A stretch of 61,244 bases of DNA, taken from contig JAEZXX010000042.1 in NCBI GenBank assembly GCA_023419535.1, positions 1 through 61,244 on the forward strand, given 5' to 3'. The notes under the pieces are model-generated. The model searched no databases and was not told the origin of the DNA. It saw only the letters and a list, made by a program, of their open reading frames with translations. Every line of letters starts with the position of its first letter. Within the stretch, counting starts at the first letter, position 1. Position numbers and translations under genes: made by a program. The DNA comes from Pseudomonadota bacterium. GTDB taxonomy: Bacteria > Pseudomonadota > Alphaproteobacteria > Rhizobiales > Rhizobiaceae. Positions 32,525-41,936 of this stretch are shown in pieces.

Positions 32525-33178
32525 TCACATCGTCGGCATCAGCACGCCGTCGATGACGTGCACGACGCCGTTCGACTGAAGGACGTCGGCCTGACTGACG
32601 GTCGCCGCGTTGCCGCTCTCGTCCGTGATCGTCACCGTGCCGCCCGACACGCCGACGGTCAGGGGACTGCCTTCGACGGTGGTGAGCGTCGCCCCGTCGG
32701 TCAGCTGGGACGCGGTCAGCGCGCCCGGCACGACGTGATAGGTGAGGATCGCGGTGAGCTGCTCGCGGTTGGCCGGCTCCAGGAGCGTTTCGACCGTGCC
32801 GGCCGGCAGAGCCTCGAAGGCGGCGTTGTCCGGTGCGAAGACCGTGAAGGGGCCCGGGCCCGCGAGAGTCTCCACCAGACCGGCGGCCTGGACGGCGGCG
32901 ACGAGGGTGGAGAGGTTCGGCGCGTTCGGCGCGTTCTCCGCGATGGTGCGGTTGGAGAACATCGCCGCCCCGCCGACCTCGACGGAGGTGGCACTCGCCT
33001 CGGCGGCCATGCCGCCGGAGGCCATCGAATTCGTTTCGGCGCCGTTCGACTGGACGGTCGTTGCGTCGGTCTCCGACTCGGTCGCGGTCGGGCTGCTCTG
33101 CTGGGCCAGCGCGGCGCCCGAGACGCCGAGCGAAAGCAGCGCGGCAAGGGCGATCGTGCGGAAAGGCTGCGCGGTCAT
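32525..33178 (-). CDS. Secreted fasciclin (FAS1) domain protein
   Basis: 217 aa. Signal peptide about 1-24 (TIALAALLSLGVSGAALAQ), a Ser/Thr/Glu-rich linker (25-70), then one FAS1 domain (about 78-215): FSNRTIAENAPNAPNLSTLV, TVFAPDNAAFEALP, LTYHVVPGALTA and the C-terminal NGVVHVIDGVLMP. FAS1 proteins mediate cell adhesion or surface stress responses. GGGAG lies 7 nt before ATG 33178. It lies between ArfB and MsrB genes. Confidence 0.9.
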   Translation of the reverse strand: MTAQPFRTIALAALLSLGVSGAALAQQSSPTATESETDATTVQSNGAETNSMASGGMAAEASATSVEVGGAAMFSNRTIAENAPNAPNLSTLVAAVQAAGLVETLAGPGPFTVFAPDNAAFEALPAGTVETLLEPANREQLTAILTYHVVPGALTASQLTDGATLTTVEGSPLTVGVSGGTVTITDESGNAATVSQADVLQSNGVVHVIDGVLMPTM

Positions 33179-33285
33179 GGTGTATCTCCCGTTGTTCGTC
33201 CGCCAGGCGGCGGTTCGGCAGGAGATACGCACCCTCAACGAGGAAGATGCGCGGGGACGAGCACGGTCCGTCGCCCGTGCCCCCT

Positions 33286-33732
33286 TCAATCCTCCACGCG
33301 CCCACGCATCCGCTTGATGCCCGCGCGTCCCTTCTTGGCCTGCAGGCGCCGCTCGATCGCGCCCTTGGAGGGCCTCGTCTTCTTGCGCGGCGGCGGCGGC
33401 GGGACCAGCGCTTCGCGCACCAGCGCCGCGAGCCGTTCGCGGGCGTCCTCGCGGTTGCGCTCCTGAGTGCGGAAGCGCGAGGCCTCGATCAGGACGTCGC
33501 CGGCCTTGGTGCCGCGCTGGCCGGCCAGCCGCATCAGGCGCTCCTTCACATCCTCGTCCAGCGCCTGCGAGCGCGCCGCGAGGAACCGAAGCTGGACGGC
33601 GGTCGACACCTTGTTGACGTTCTGTCCGCCGGGACCGGAGGCGCGCACGAAGGTCTCCTCCAGATCGTCTTCGGGAATCGTCACGCGCCGCGTCACGAAA
33701 AGGCCCGCGGGTCGGCCCGCCTCCTGGTTCAA
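33286..33732 (-). CDS. arfB: Alternative ribosome-rescue factor ArfB (YaeJ-like peptidyl-tRNA hydrolase)
   Basis: Releases peptides from stalled ribosomes; 148 aa. GGQ motif at 35-37 in ASGPGGQNVNKVSTAVQLR and a basic tail (PPPRKKTRPSKGAIERRLQ, about 113-131) that enters the empty mRNA channel. The start is uncertain: TTG 33732 gives a short N-terminal extension, while GTG at 33696 would begin MTRRVTIP, close to other family members. Neither has an ideal Shine-Dalgarno. Confidence 0.9.
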   Translation of the reverse strand: MNQEAGRPAGLFVTRRVTIPEDDLEETFVRASGPGGQNVNKVSTAVQLRFLAARSQALDEDVKERLMRLAGQRGTKAGDVLIEASRFRTQERNREDARERLAALVREALVPPPPPRKKTRPSKGAIERRLQAKKGRAGIKRMRGRVED

Positions 33733-33879
33733 ATCCTCGGTCCCATCACTGCTCGGTCAGGCGGGCGGTCTCGAACGCCGGCGTCCGCCCCGTCGAGATC
33801 GCCATCCGCTTCCTGACATAGAGCCGGCGGCCCCGGAATGTGTCGATTGTCGGAACGTGGGGCATCCACGGCATGAAGA

Positions 33880-33908
33880 AGCCCCGGCCGGAAGGTCCGA
33901 CCGGGGCT
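33880..33908 (-). terminator. Intrinsic terminator of pckA
   Basis: Stem AGCCCCGG / CCGGGGCT with an outer extension, about 30 bp after the pckA stop. On the minus strand it is followed by TCTTC, a modest U-rich tail. The rest of the 205-bp pckA-arfB gap shows nothing recognisable. Confidence 0.6.
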
Positions 33909-33937
33909 CGACGTCGCTCGAACCGGCGAGCGCTCGA

Positions 33938-35548
<1,611 letters not shown>

Positions 35549-35813
35549 GCGAGGCGGCTCCCAATCGCGAAGTCACGTCAAGTGACGAGCGCAGGCCAAT
35601 ACGGGGCGCATGGCCAAAGAGCAAGCCGCTTCGACGCCTCTACTTGCCTTCCTACAGTATTTCAATCGTTTTAAAAAGCAGAGACCCAACTCTAATCGTT
35701 TGATCCTTCGAATGCACGCCCTTCGGCGCGAGGGCACCAAACCGGAGCTGGCTCGTTATAGGGTCTCTTCGCGTCTCGCGGCGCGGAGCGGGAACGAGAA
35801 CAAGGGCCTCACC

Positions 35814-36293
35814 ATGACCGAGACTTCATCCGAGACATTCTGGGACCGCATCGGCGACTTCGACACCTGCATGGTGGTGACGCGCGACGGCCAGAGGCTG
35901 CGCGCGCGCCCGATGGCGCCGAAGGTCTCCTCGGGGCGCGACGAGATTCTCTTCGTCACCGAGCGCGCCTCGCACAAGGTCGAGGAGATCGAGCGCGATC
36001 CGCAGGTCTCCTGCTCCTTCACCAAGCATGGCGAGTATCTGGCGGTCTCGGGAACGGCCCGCATCTCGACCGACCGCGCGCTGATCGACGATGCCTGGGA
36101 CGCCGAGGTGGAAGCCTGGATGCCCAACGGCAAGGACGACCCGAACGTCGCGGTGCTCGCGGTCAAGCCCGACTTCGCGGAGGTCTGGGACGTGACGACC
36201 AGCCGAGTGAAGTACGCCTACGAGCTGGCCAAGGCCTATCTGGGCGATCAGGACCGCCCGAAGGCCGGAACGCACGAGACGATTCGGCCCTGA
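35814..36293 (+). CDS. PNPOx-like (general stress FMN-binding split barrel) protein
   Basis: 159 aa of the pyridoxamine-5'-phosphate-oxidase-like FMN-barrel family, general-stress-protein-26 type. It contains MVVTRDGQRLRARPMAP, ILFVTERASHKVEEIERDPQ and VSGTARISTDRALIDDAW. Such proteins bind FMN or F420 and are induced by stress; the substrate is not known. ATG 35814 follows an AAGG purine stretch, and residues further upstream in this frame lack that support. It lies between pckA and chvI, its usual position in Rhizobiales. Confidence 0.85.
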   Translation: MTETSSETFWDRIGDFDTCMVVTRDGQRLRARPMAPKVSSGRDEILFVTERASHKVEEIERDPQVSCSFTKHGEYLAVSGTARISTDRALIDDAWDAEVEAWMPNGKDDPNVAVLAVKPDFAEVWDVTTSRVKYAYELAKAYLGDQDRPKAGTHETIRP

Positions 36294-36364
36294 GGAACCG
36301 CATGGAAATCGGGTCGGGGCGCTCGCCGAGCGCCCTGATTCCACGGCAGGAATTTGCTTTTTTG

Positions 36365-36384
36365 CTCAAATCGCCACATTTGAG
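36365..36384. repeat. Inverted repeat upstream of chvI (operator candidate)
   Basis: Perfect 7-bp arms CTCAAAT / ATTTGAG with a 6-bp centre, 63 bp before the chvI start, in an AT-rich stretch (GAATTTGCTTTTTTGC precedes it). No U-tract follows, so it looks like a protein site rather than a terminator. ChvI autoregulation or another regulator is possible. Confidence 0.4.
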
Positions 36385-36447
36385 GGGTCTGGGACAGCGA
36401 CAAGGGCCGAAAGGTCCGACGGACGGAACGAAGAGAGAAGCCGCCTC

Positions 36448-37149
36448 ATGGCCACCATCGCCCTGGTCGACGACGACCGGAACATTCTCGCCTCGGTGTC
36501 GATCGCGCTCGAGAACGAGGGATACCGGGTCGAAACCTACACCGATGGCGCCTCCGCTCTCGAGGGCCTGTCCAACCGGCCGCCGCATCTGGCGATCTTC
36601 GACATCAAGATGCCGCGGATGGACGGGATGGAGCTGCTGCGCCGGCTGCGCCAGAAGTCCGACCTGCCGGTGATCTTCCTCACCTCCAAGGACGAGGAGA
36701 TCGACGAGCTGTTCGGGCTCAAGATGGGCGCCGACGACTATATCCGCAAACCCTTCTCCCAGCGGCTCCTCGTGGAGCGCGTGCGGGCCATCCTGCGGCG
36801 CGGCGCGGCGCGCGAGGGCGCGGCCAAGCCCGGCGCCGTCGCCGAATCCTCGCTGGAGCGCGGCCAGCTCGTGATGGACCAGGAGCGGCACACCTGCACC
36901 TGGATCGGCGTTCCGGTGACCCTCACCGTCACGGAGTTCCTGATCCTGCATGCCCTCGCCCAGCGCCCCGGCGTGGTGAAGAGCCGCGACGCGCTGATGG
37001 ACGCGGCCTATGACGAGCAGGTCTATGTCGACGACCGCACGATCGACAGCCACATCAAGCGCCTGCGCAAGAAGTTCAAGGCGATCGACGACGACTTCGA
37101 CATGATCGAGACCCTCTACGGCGTCGGCTACCGGTTCCGCGAGGTCTGA
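36448..37149 (+). CDS. chvI: Two-component response regulator ChvI (OmpR family)
   Basis: 233 aa. Receiver domain 1-120 with D52 (AIFDIKMPRMDGMELL) as phospho-acceptor, the switch Thr/Lys in VIFLTSKDEEIDEL and GADDYIRKPFS; winged-helix output 130-233 (VTLTVTEFLILHALAQRPG, DDRTIDSHIKRLRKKFK, YGVGYRFREV). In rhizobia ChvGI governs acid and cell-envelope responses, exopolysaccharide and motility. It shares a unit with chvG and the hprK gene downstream. Confidence 0.96.
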   Translation: MATIALVDDDRNILASVSIALENEGYRVETYTDGASALEGLSNRPPHLAIFDIKMPRMDGMELLRRLRQKSDLPVIFLTSKDEEIDELFGLKMGADDYIRKPFSQRLLVERVRAILRRGAAREGAAKPGAVAESSLERGQLVMDQERHTCTWIGVPVTLTVTEFLILHALAQRPGVVKSRDALMDAAYDEQVYVDDRTIDSHIKRLRKKFKAIDDDFDMIETLYGVGYRFREV

Positions 37150-37224
37150 GGCCGGCGGGGCGAAGCGTTCGCCCGGAGCCGGGCGCGGGCAGGCCACGCG
37201 TCCATCGAGCAGGGAAGGCGCCGC

Positions 37225-39033
37225 TTGGTTTCCACGAGCGACATCGACGACGGACGGACGGACGCCGCCCGCGCGCGCAAGGCGCGCCGCCCCTGGCGGC
37301 GGCCGACCTTCGTGCGCCGCTCGCTCTTCCGCCTGCGCTGGCTGCTCGGCCACTCGATCCTGTCCTCGCTCACCCGGCGGATCGTCTTCCTCAACCTCGT
37401 CGCGCTGATCGTCCTCGTCACCGGCATCCTCTACCTCAACCAGTTCCGCCAGGGGCTGATCGAGGCGCGGATGGAGAGCCTCCTGACGCAGGGCCAGATC
37501 ATCGCGAGCGCCATAGCGTCCTCGGCGACGGTCGAGACCAACTCGATCACGCTCGATCCCGAGCGGCTGCTGGAACTCCAGGCCGGCGCGACCCTGCAGC
37601 CGGGCTCGGACTTCATCGACAATCTCGACTTCCCGATCAATCCGGAGCAGGCGGGCGAGCTCCTGCGCCAGCTCATCTCCCCCACGCGCACCCGCGCCCG
37701 GATCTACGACCGCGACGCCAACCTCATCCTCGACACGCGCCACCTCTCCTACTCGCGGGGCCAGGTGCTGCGCTACGATCTGCCGCCGATCGCGGAGGAG
37801 AGCGGCAATTTCCTGGAGGACCTGAGCGACCGGTTCTGGCGCTTCTTCCGCTCCTCCGCCTTCCCGGTCTACCGCGAGACGCCCGGCGGCTCGGGCACCG
37901 CCTTTCCCGAGGTGATGACGGCGCTGACGGGCTCGCGCTCGGCGCACCAGAGCGTCACCGAGAGCGGCGACCTCGTCGTCTCCGTCGCCATCCCGATCCA
38001 GCGCTTTCGCGCCGTCCTCGGCGTCCTCCTCCTGTCGACGCAGGGCGGCGACATCGACCAGATCGTCCACGACGAGCGCATGGCGATCGTGCGCGTCTTC
38101 GCCGTCGCCGCCCTCGTCACCATCGTCCTGTCGATCCTCCTCGCCTCGACCATCGCGACGCCGCTCCGCCGCCTGTCGGCCGCTGCCATCCGCGTGCGGC
38201 GCTCTGTCAACGCGCGCGAGGAGATCCCCGACTTCGGCGACCGGACCGACGAGGTCGGCAACCTCGCCTCGGCGCTGCGCGGCATGACCAACGCGCTCTA
38301 CGCGCGCATGGACGCCATCGAGAGCTTCGCGGCCGACGTCAGCCACGAGTTGAAGAACCCGCTGACCTCGCTGCGCTCGGCCGTCGAGACGCTGCCGCTG
38401 GCGCGCAACGAGGATTCGCGTCAGCGCCTCCTCGGCATCATCCAGCACGACGTGAAGCGGCTCGACCGGCTGATCACCGACATCTCGGACGCCTCGCGCC
38501 TCGACGCCGAACTCGCCCGCGAGGCGTCGGTGAACGTCGACATCGCGCGCCTGCTCTCCTCCGTCGTGGAGGGCGCGCGGGCCCATTCGCGCGAAGGACG
38601 CACGCTGACGATCGACCTGAAGATCGAGCCGCCCGCGCAGGGCGCGCCGCGCTCCACCGTCGTCGCCGGCCACGATCTGCGGCTCAGCCAGGTCTTCACC
38701 AATCTCATCGAGAACGCCCGCTCCTTCGTGCCCGAGGAGAACGGCCACATCGTCCTGCGCTGCAAGCGCCTCGCCCGGCGCGTCGTCGTCACCATCGAGG
38801 ACAATGGTCCGGGCATCCAGGCCGAGGACATCGAGCGCATCTTCGAGCGCTTCTATACCGACCGGCCCTCGGGCGAGGCCTTCGGTCAGAACTCCGGTCT
38901 CGGACTGTCGATCTCGCGCCAGATCATCGAGGCGCATGGCGGCACCATCACCGCCGAGAACGTCTTCGACAAGGGCACGCCCCGCCGCATCCGGGGCGCC
39001 CGCTTCACCGTCTCGCTGCCGGCAGAGGCGTGA
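37225..39033 (+). CDS. chvG: Sensor histidine kinase ChvG
   Basis: 602-aa membrane kinase partner of ChvI. A basic cytoplasmic N-terminus precedes TM1 (about 50-68, IVFLNLVALIVLVTGILYL) and a large periplasmic sensor (69-285), then TM2 (about 288-310) with a HAMP region. The H-box is FAADVSHELKNPLTSLRSA, the N-box NLIENARSF, the G-boxes IEDNGPGI and GLGLSISRQIIEAHGG. The start is probably TTG 37225 (GGAAGG 7 nt upstream). Its stop overlaps hprK (GTGA). Confidence 0.95.
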   Translation: MVSTSDIDDGRTDAARARKARRPWRRPTFVRRSLFRLRWLLGHSILSSLTRRIVFLNLVALIVLVTGILYLNQFRQGLIEARMESLLTQGQIIASAIASSATVETNSITLDPERLLELQAGATLQPGSDFIDNLDFPINPEQAGELLRQLISPTRTRARIYDRDANLILDTRHLSYSRGQVLRYDLPPIAEESGNFLEDLSDRFWRFFRSSAFPVYRETPGGSGTAFPEVMTALTGSRSAHQSVTESGDLVVSVAIPIQRFRAVLGVLLLSTQGGDIDQIVHDERMAIVRVFAVAALVTIVLSILLASTIATPLRRLSAAAIRVRRSVNAREEIPDFGDRTDEVGNLASALRGMTNALYARMDAIESFAADVSHELKNPLTSLRSAVETLPLARNEDSRQRLLGIIQHDVKRLDRLITDISDASRLDAELAREASVNVDIARLLSSVVEGARAHSREGRTLTIDLKIEPPAQGAPRSTVVAGHDLRLSQVFTNLIENARSFVPEENGHIVLRCKRLARRVVVTIEDNGPGIQAEDIERIFERFYTDRPSGEAFGQNSGLGLSISRQIIEAHGGTITAENVFDKGTPRRIRGARFTVSLPAEA

Positions 39034-39488
39034 CCGGCGCGGCCTCGAACATCCATGCCGGCCTCGTGAGGGTCGGGACGGCGGGGGTGCTCGTCCTCGG
39101 CCCGGCCCGCAGCGGCAAATCCTCGCTGGCGGTCAGCCTGCTTCGCGCGGCGGCACGCGAGGGGCTCGAGGCCGCTCTCGTGGCCGACGACCGCGTCGTC
39201 CTGGAGCGCCGGGACTGTCGCCTCGTCGGCCGCGCGCCGGAGACGATCGCGGGGCTGATCGAGCTGTCGGGCATCGGCATCCTGCGCGTTCCGGCGATCG
39301 CCGAGGCGGAGATCGCGCTCGTCGCGGAACTCGTGCACGAGGCCGAGCGCCTGCCGGAGCGGTCCACCGTCGAACTCGCCGGCGTAGCCCTTCCCCGGCT
39401 CGTCCTGCCGGCGCGGCAGGCTCCCTTCGCCGCCGACCTTCTCCTGACGGTTCTCGGCCCGGGCGTGGACGCTCTTCTCGATCGATGA
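39030..39488 (+). CDS. hprK: Short alphaproteobacterial HPr kinase/phosphorylase
   Basis: Phosphorylates HPr on its regulatory Ser; 152 aa, about half the Gram-positive enzyme because the N-terminal domain is missing, as usual in alphaproteobacteria. The P-loop is LGPARSGKSSLAVSLL (about 24-38). DDRVVLERRD and ERSTVELAGVALPRLVLP match the catalytic and signature regions. GTG 39030 overlaps the chvG stop by 4 bp. Confidence 0.9.
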   Translation: MTGAASNIHAGLVRVGTAGVLVLGPARSGKSSLAVSLLRAAAREGLEAALVADDRVVLERRDCRLVGRAPETIAGLIELSGIGILRVPAIAEAEIALVAELVHEAERLPERSTVELAGVALPRLVLPARQAPFAADLLLTVLGPGVDALLDR

Positions 39489-39623
39489 CGAAATCGCGCC
39501 AGAAGCGGTTGGCAAGCGCGCTTTTTGGCGCTTTTCTAAAGACCGTGGCGGAGGGGTGCTTGTCTCGGTGCCCGGCGGACGGCATGAGTCGTCCCGCAAG
39601 ATTGTCTCGGAGCGTGTGACCTT

Positions 39624-40025
39624 ATGATCGGCCTCGTGCTCGTCACCCATGGCCAGCTGGCGCGCGAGTTCAAGGCGGCGGTGGAGCACGTCGTGGGGCC
39701 CCAGGAGGCCTTCGAGACGGTCTCGATCGGGCCGGACGACGACATGGGCGCCCGGCGCGACGAGATCGTCGCGGCCGTCGAAAGCTCCTCGCGCGGGGCG
39801 GGCGTCATCATCCTGACCGACATGTTCGGGGGAACACCCTCCAATCTCGCGATCTCGGTGATGGAAGGGCGGGAGGTCGACGTCGTCGCCGGCGTCAACC
39901 TGCCGATGCTCATCAAGCTCGCTTCGGTCCGCGCCGACAAGCCGATGGCCGAGGCCCTCGCCCAGGCGCAGGAGGCGGGTCGCAAGTACATCACCGTCGC
40001 CAGCCGCGTCCTGAGCGGGAAATAG
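39624..40025 (+). CDS. PTS EIIA-Man family protein (regulatory EIIA)
   Basis: 133 aa. The phospho-acceptor is H9 in VTHGQLAREF; DMFGGTPSN (about 65-73) and GVNLPMLIKLA are fold signatures. No EIIB, EIIC or EIID gene accompanies it, so it acts in signalling, not sugar uptake. It is 5 bp before HPr and 135 bp after hprK. Names used in other rhizobia include ptsM or manX. Confidence 0.93.
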   Translation: MIGLVLVTHGQLAREFKAAVEHVVGPQEAFETVSIGPDDDMGARRDEIVAAVESSSRGAGVIILTDMFGGTPSNLAISVMEGREVDVVAGVNLPMLIKLASVRADKPMAEALAQAQEAGRKYITVASRVLSGK

Positions 40026-40030
40026 GCGCA

Positions 40031-40369
40031 ATGGCCGACCTCGCCCCTGTCGGGCCGAACGGGCCGGGATCGACGGAGACCGGGCAGGGTCCGGGAGCAC
40101 CGCTGGAGCGCGTCCTCACCATCCGCAACCGGCGCGGCCTGCACGCCCGCGCGTCGGCCCGCTTCGTCCAGACCGCCGAGCGGTTCGACGCGACGCTGAC
40201 GATCCGCCGCGATGGGCTGGAGGTGGGCGGTCAGTCGATCATGGGCCTGATGATGCTCGCCGCCGGCCAGGGTTCGACCATCCACGTCTCGGCCGAGGGC
40301 CGCGAGGCGCAGGCGGCGCTCCAGGCCATCGCCGAACTCGTGGAGGACGGCTTCGGCGAGGAGTGCTGA
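40031..40369 (+). CDS. ptsH: Phosphocarrier protein HPr
   Basis: 112-aa HPr with a roughly 25-residue Gly/Pro-rich N-terminal extension. H38 (RGLHARASARFV) is the PEP-dependent site and S69 (VGGQSIMGLMMLA) the HprK site; their 31-residue spacing equals that of canonical His15/Ser46. It probably links PtsP/EIIA-Ntr (ptsN at 30 kb) and the EIIA-Man neighbour. The family is clear; the name ptsH (or npr) is by homology. Confidence 0.93.
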   Translation: MADLAPVGPNGPGSTETGQGPGAPLERVLTIRNRRGLHARASARFVQTAERFDATLTIRRDGLEVGGQSIMGLMMLAAGQGSTIHVSAEGREAQAALQAIAELVEDGFGEEC

Positions 40370-40452
40370 GAGGGCTCGCCGGCCGCCGACGGGGCCGGAG
40401 GGACGGTCATGCGCATGCCGCCCGAGGGAGACGGGCGGAGGGGAGGACGACC

Positions 40453-41802
40453 ATGAATCTCTATTCCAGGCTCAAGGCCCGGGAGGCCGAGGGCCGCCCG
40501 GTGCGCGTCGGGCTCGTCGGTGCCGGCAAGTTCGGCTCGATGTTTCTGGCGCAGGTCCGCACCACGCCCGGAATGCACCTCCTCGGCATCGCCGACCTGT
40601 CGGCCGAACGCGCACGAAACGCCCTTTCGAACACGGGCTGGGATGCCGGCGCCGTCGTGGGCTCGGCCGGCGAGGCCATCCGAACCGGCGGCGTCTGGGT
40701 CACGCAGGACGCGCAGGCGCTGATGGAGACCGGCGGGCTCGACGTCGTCGTCGAGGCGACCGGCAATCCGGCCGCCGGCATCGCGCACGCGCTGGCGGCC
40801 GCCGAGAACGGCCGCCATATCGTGATGGTCAACGTCGAGGCGGACGTTCTGGCCGGAGCCTATCTGGCGCGCGTCTTCGCGAAAGCCGGCCTCGTCTACT
40901 CCATGGCCTATGGCGACCAGCCGGCCCTCGTCTGCGAGATGATCGACTGGGCCCGCACCTGCGGCCTGACGGTCGTCGCGGCCGGCAAGGGGACGCGCTA
41001 CCGGCCCGAATTCGTGGCCTCCACCCCGGCGACGGTCTGGGAGCATTACGGCCTGTCGCCGGAGGCGGCCGAGGCCGGCGGCATGAACCCGCAGATGTTC
41101 AACTCCTTCCTCGACGGCACCAAGTCGGCGCTCGAGATGGCGGCGATCTCCAACGCCTCCGGTCTTCTCGCGCCGAAGGATGGTCTCGCTTTCCCGCCCT
41201 GCGGCGTCCACGATCTGGCGAACGTCCTGAAGCCGCGCGCCGCCGGAGGGTGCCTGGAGGAGAGCGGCATGGTGGAGGTCGTCTCCAGCCAGGAGCGCGA
41301 CGGACGGGAGGTCTTCGGCGACCTGCGCTGGGGGGTCTACGTCACCTTCGAGGCGGCCGAGACGTCGGGCCGCGGCGCCGACTACGTCCGCCGCTGCTTC
41401 AGCGAATACCAGGTCTCGCACGACCGCAGCGGCCGCTACGCCGCGCTCTGGCGGCCCTCCCACCTGATCGGGCTCGAACTCGGCATCAGCGTGGCGAGCG
41501 TCGCCCTGCGCGGCGAGCCGACGGGCTCGACCGCCGGCTTCTCCTCCGACGTCGTCGCGGTCGCCAAGAAGGATCTTTCCCCCGGCGAGACGCTCGACGG
41601 CGAGGGCGGCTACACGGTCTGGGGCCGTCTCGCCCGCGCCACGGACTCGCTCGCGGCCCGTTCCCTGCCCATCGGCCTCGCCCACGGACTGAAGCTGAGT
41701 CGGCCCGTGGCCGCGGGCGCCGTCGTCGCCTGGGACGACGTCGCGGCCGTCGACAGCCAGACGGTCCGCGTGCGGCGCGAGATGGAGGCGATGTTCGCCT
41801 GA
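40453..41802 (+). CDS. SAF-domain NAD(P)-dependent oxidoreductase, homoserine-dehydrogenase-like
   Basis: 449 aa. The N-terminal Rossmann fold (about 18-150) starts VRVGLVGAGKFGSMFLAQV and includes DVVVEATGNPAAG; a catalytic-type insertion domain follows (YGDQPALVCEMIDWARTCG, GMNPQMFNSFLDGTKSALE), and an SAF domain forms the C-terminus (about 365-449, DLSPGETLDGEGGYTVWGRL). It is not biosynthetic homoserine dehydrogenase: the length and the SAF part differ. Related proteins occur in sugar-acid catabolism. GGAGG lies 5 nt before ATG 40453. It follows HPr by 83 bp; the pathway is unknown. Confidence 0.83.
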   Translation: MNLYSRLKAREAEGRPVRVGLVGAGKFGSMFLAQVRTTPGMHLLGIADLSAERARNALSNTGWDAGAVVGSAGEAIRTGGVWVTQDAQALMETGGLDVVVEATGNPAAGIAHALAAAENGRHIVMVNVEADVLAGAYLARVFAKAGLVYSMAYGDQPALVCEMIDWARTCGLTVVAAGKGTRYRPEFVASTPATVWEHYGLSPEAAEAGGMNPQMFNSFLDGTKSALEMAAISNASGLLAPKDGLAFPPCGVHDLANVLKPRAAGGCLEESGMVEVVSSQERDGREVFGDLRWGVYVTFEAAETSGRGADYVRRCFSEYQVSHDRSGRYAALWRPSHLIGLELGISVASVALRGEPTGSTAGFSSDVVAVAKKDLSPGETLDGEGGYTVWGRLARATDSLAARSLPIGLAHGLKLSRPVAAGAVVAWDDVAAVDSQTVRVRREMEAMFA

Positions 41803-41936
41803 CCGAAGGCGCGTCCTCGGTCAGACGCGCTCCGAAAGCTTAAGGCCTTCGCAATCGTTTGAACCGATGATCCTCTCGATTTCGTGACTGCGGTGGCGGC
41901 CGAGCGCTGAGGGCCGGGCGGACGGAGGACGAGCGG

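Noticed and set aside
35572..35586. GTCAC-N5-GTGAC inverted repeat upstream of pckA
   Set aside because: Arms of only 5 bp; expected by chance at this frequency and no second copy found.
36163..38937. 924-codon minus-strand frame across chvI and chvG
   Set aside because: Antisense to clear two-component genes; repetitive low-complexity composition.
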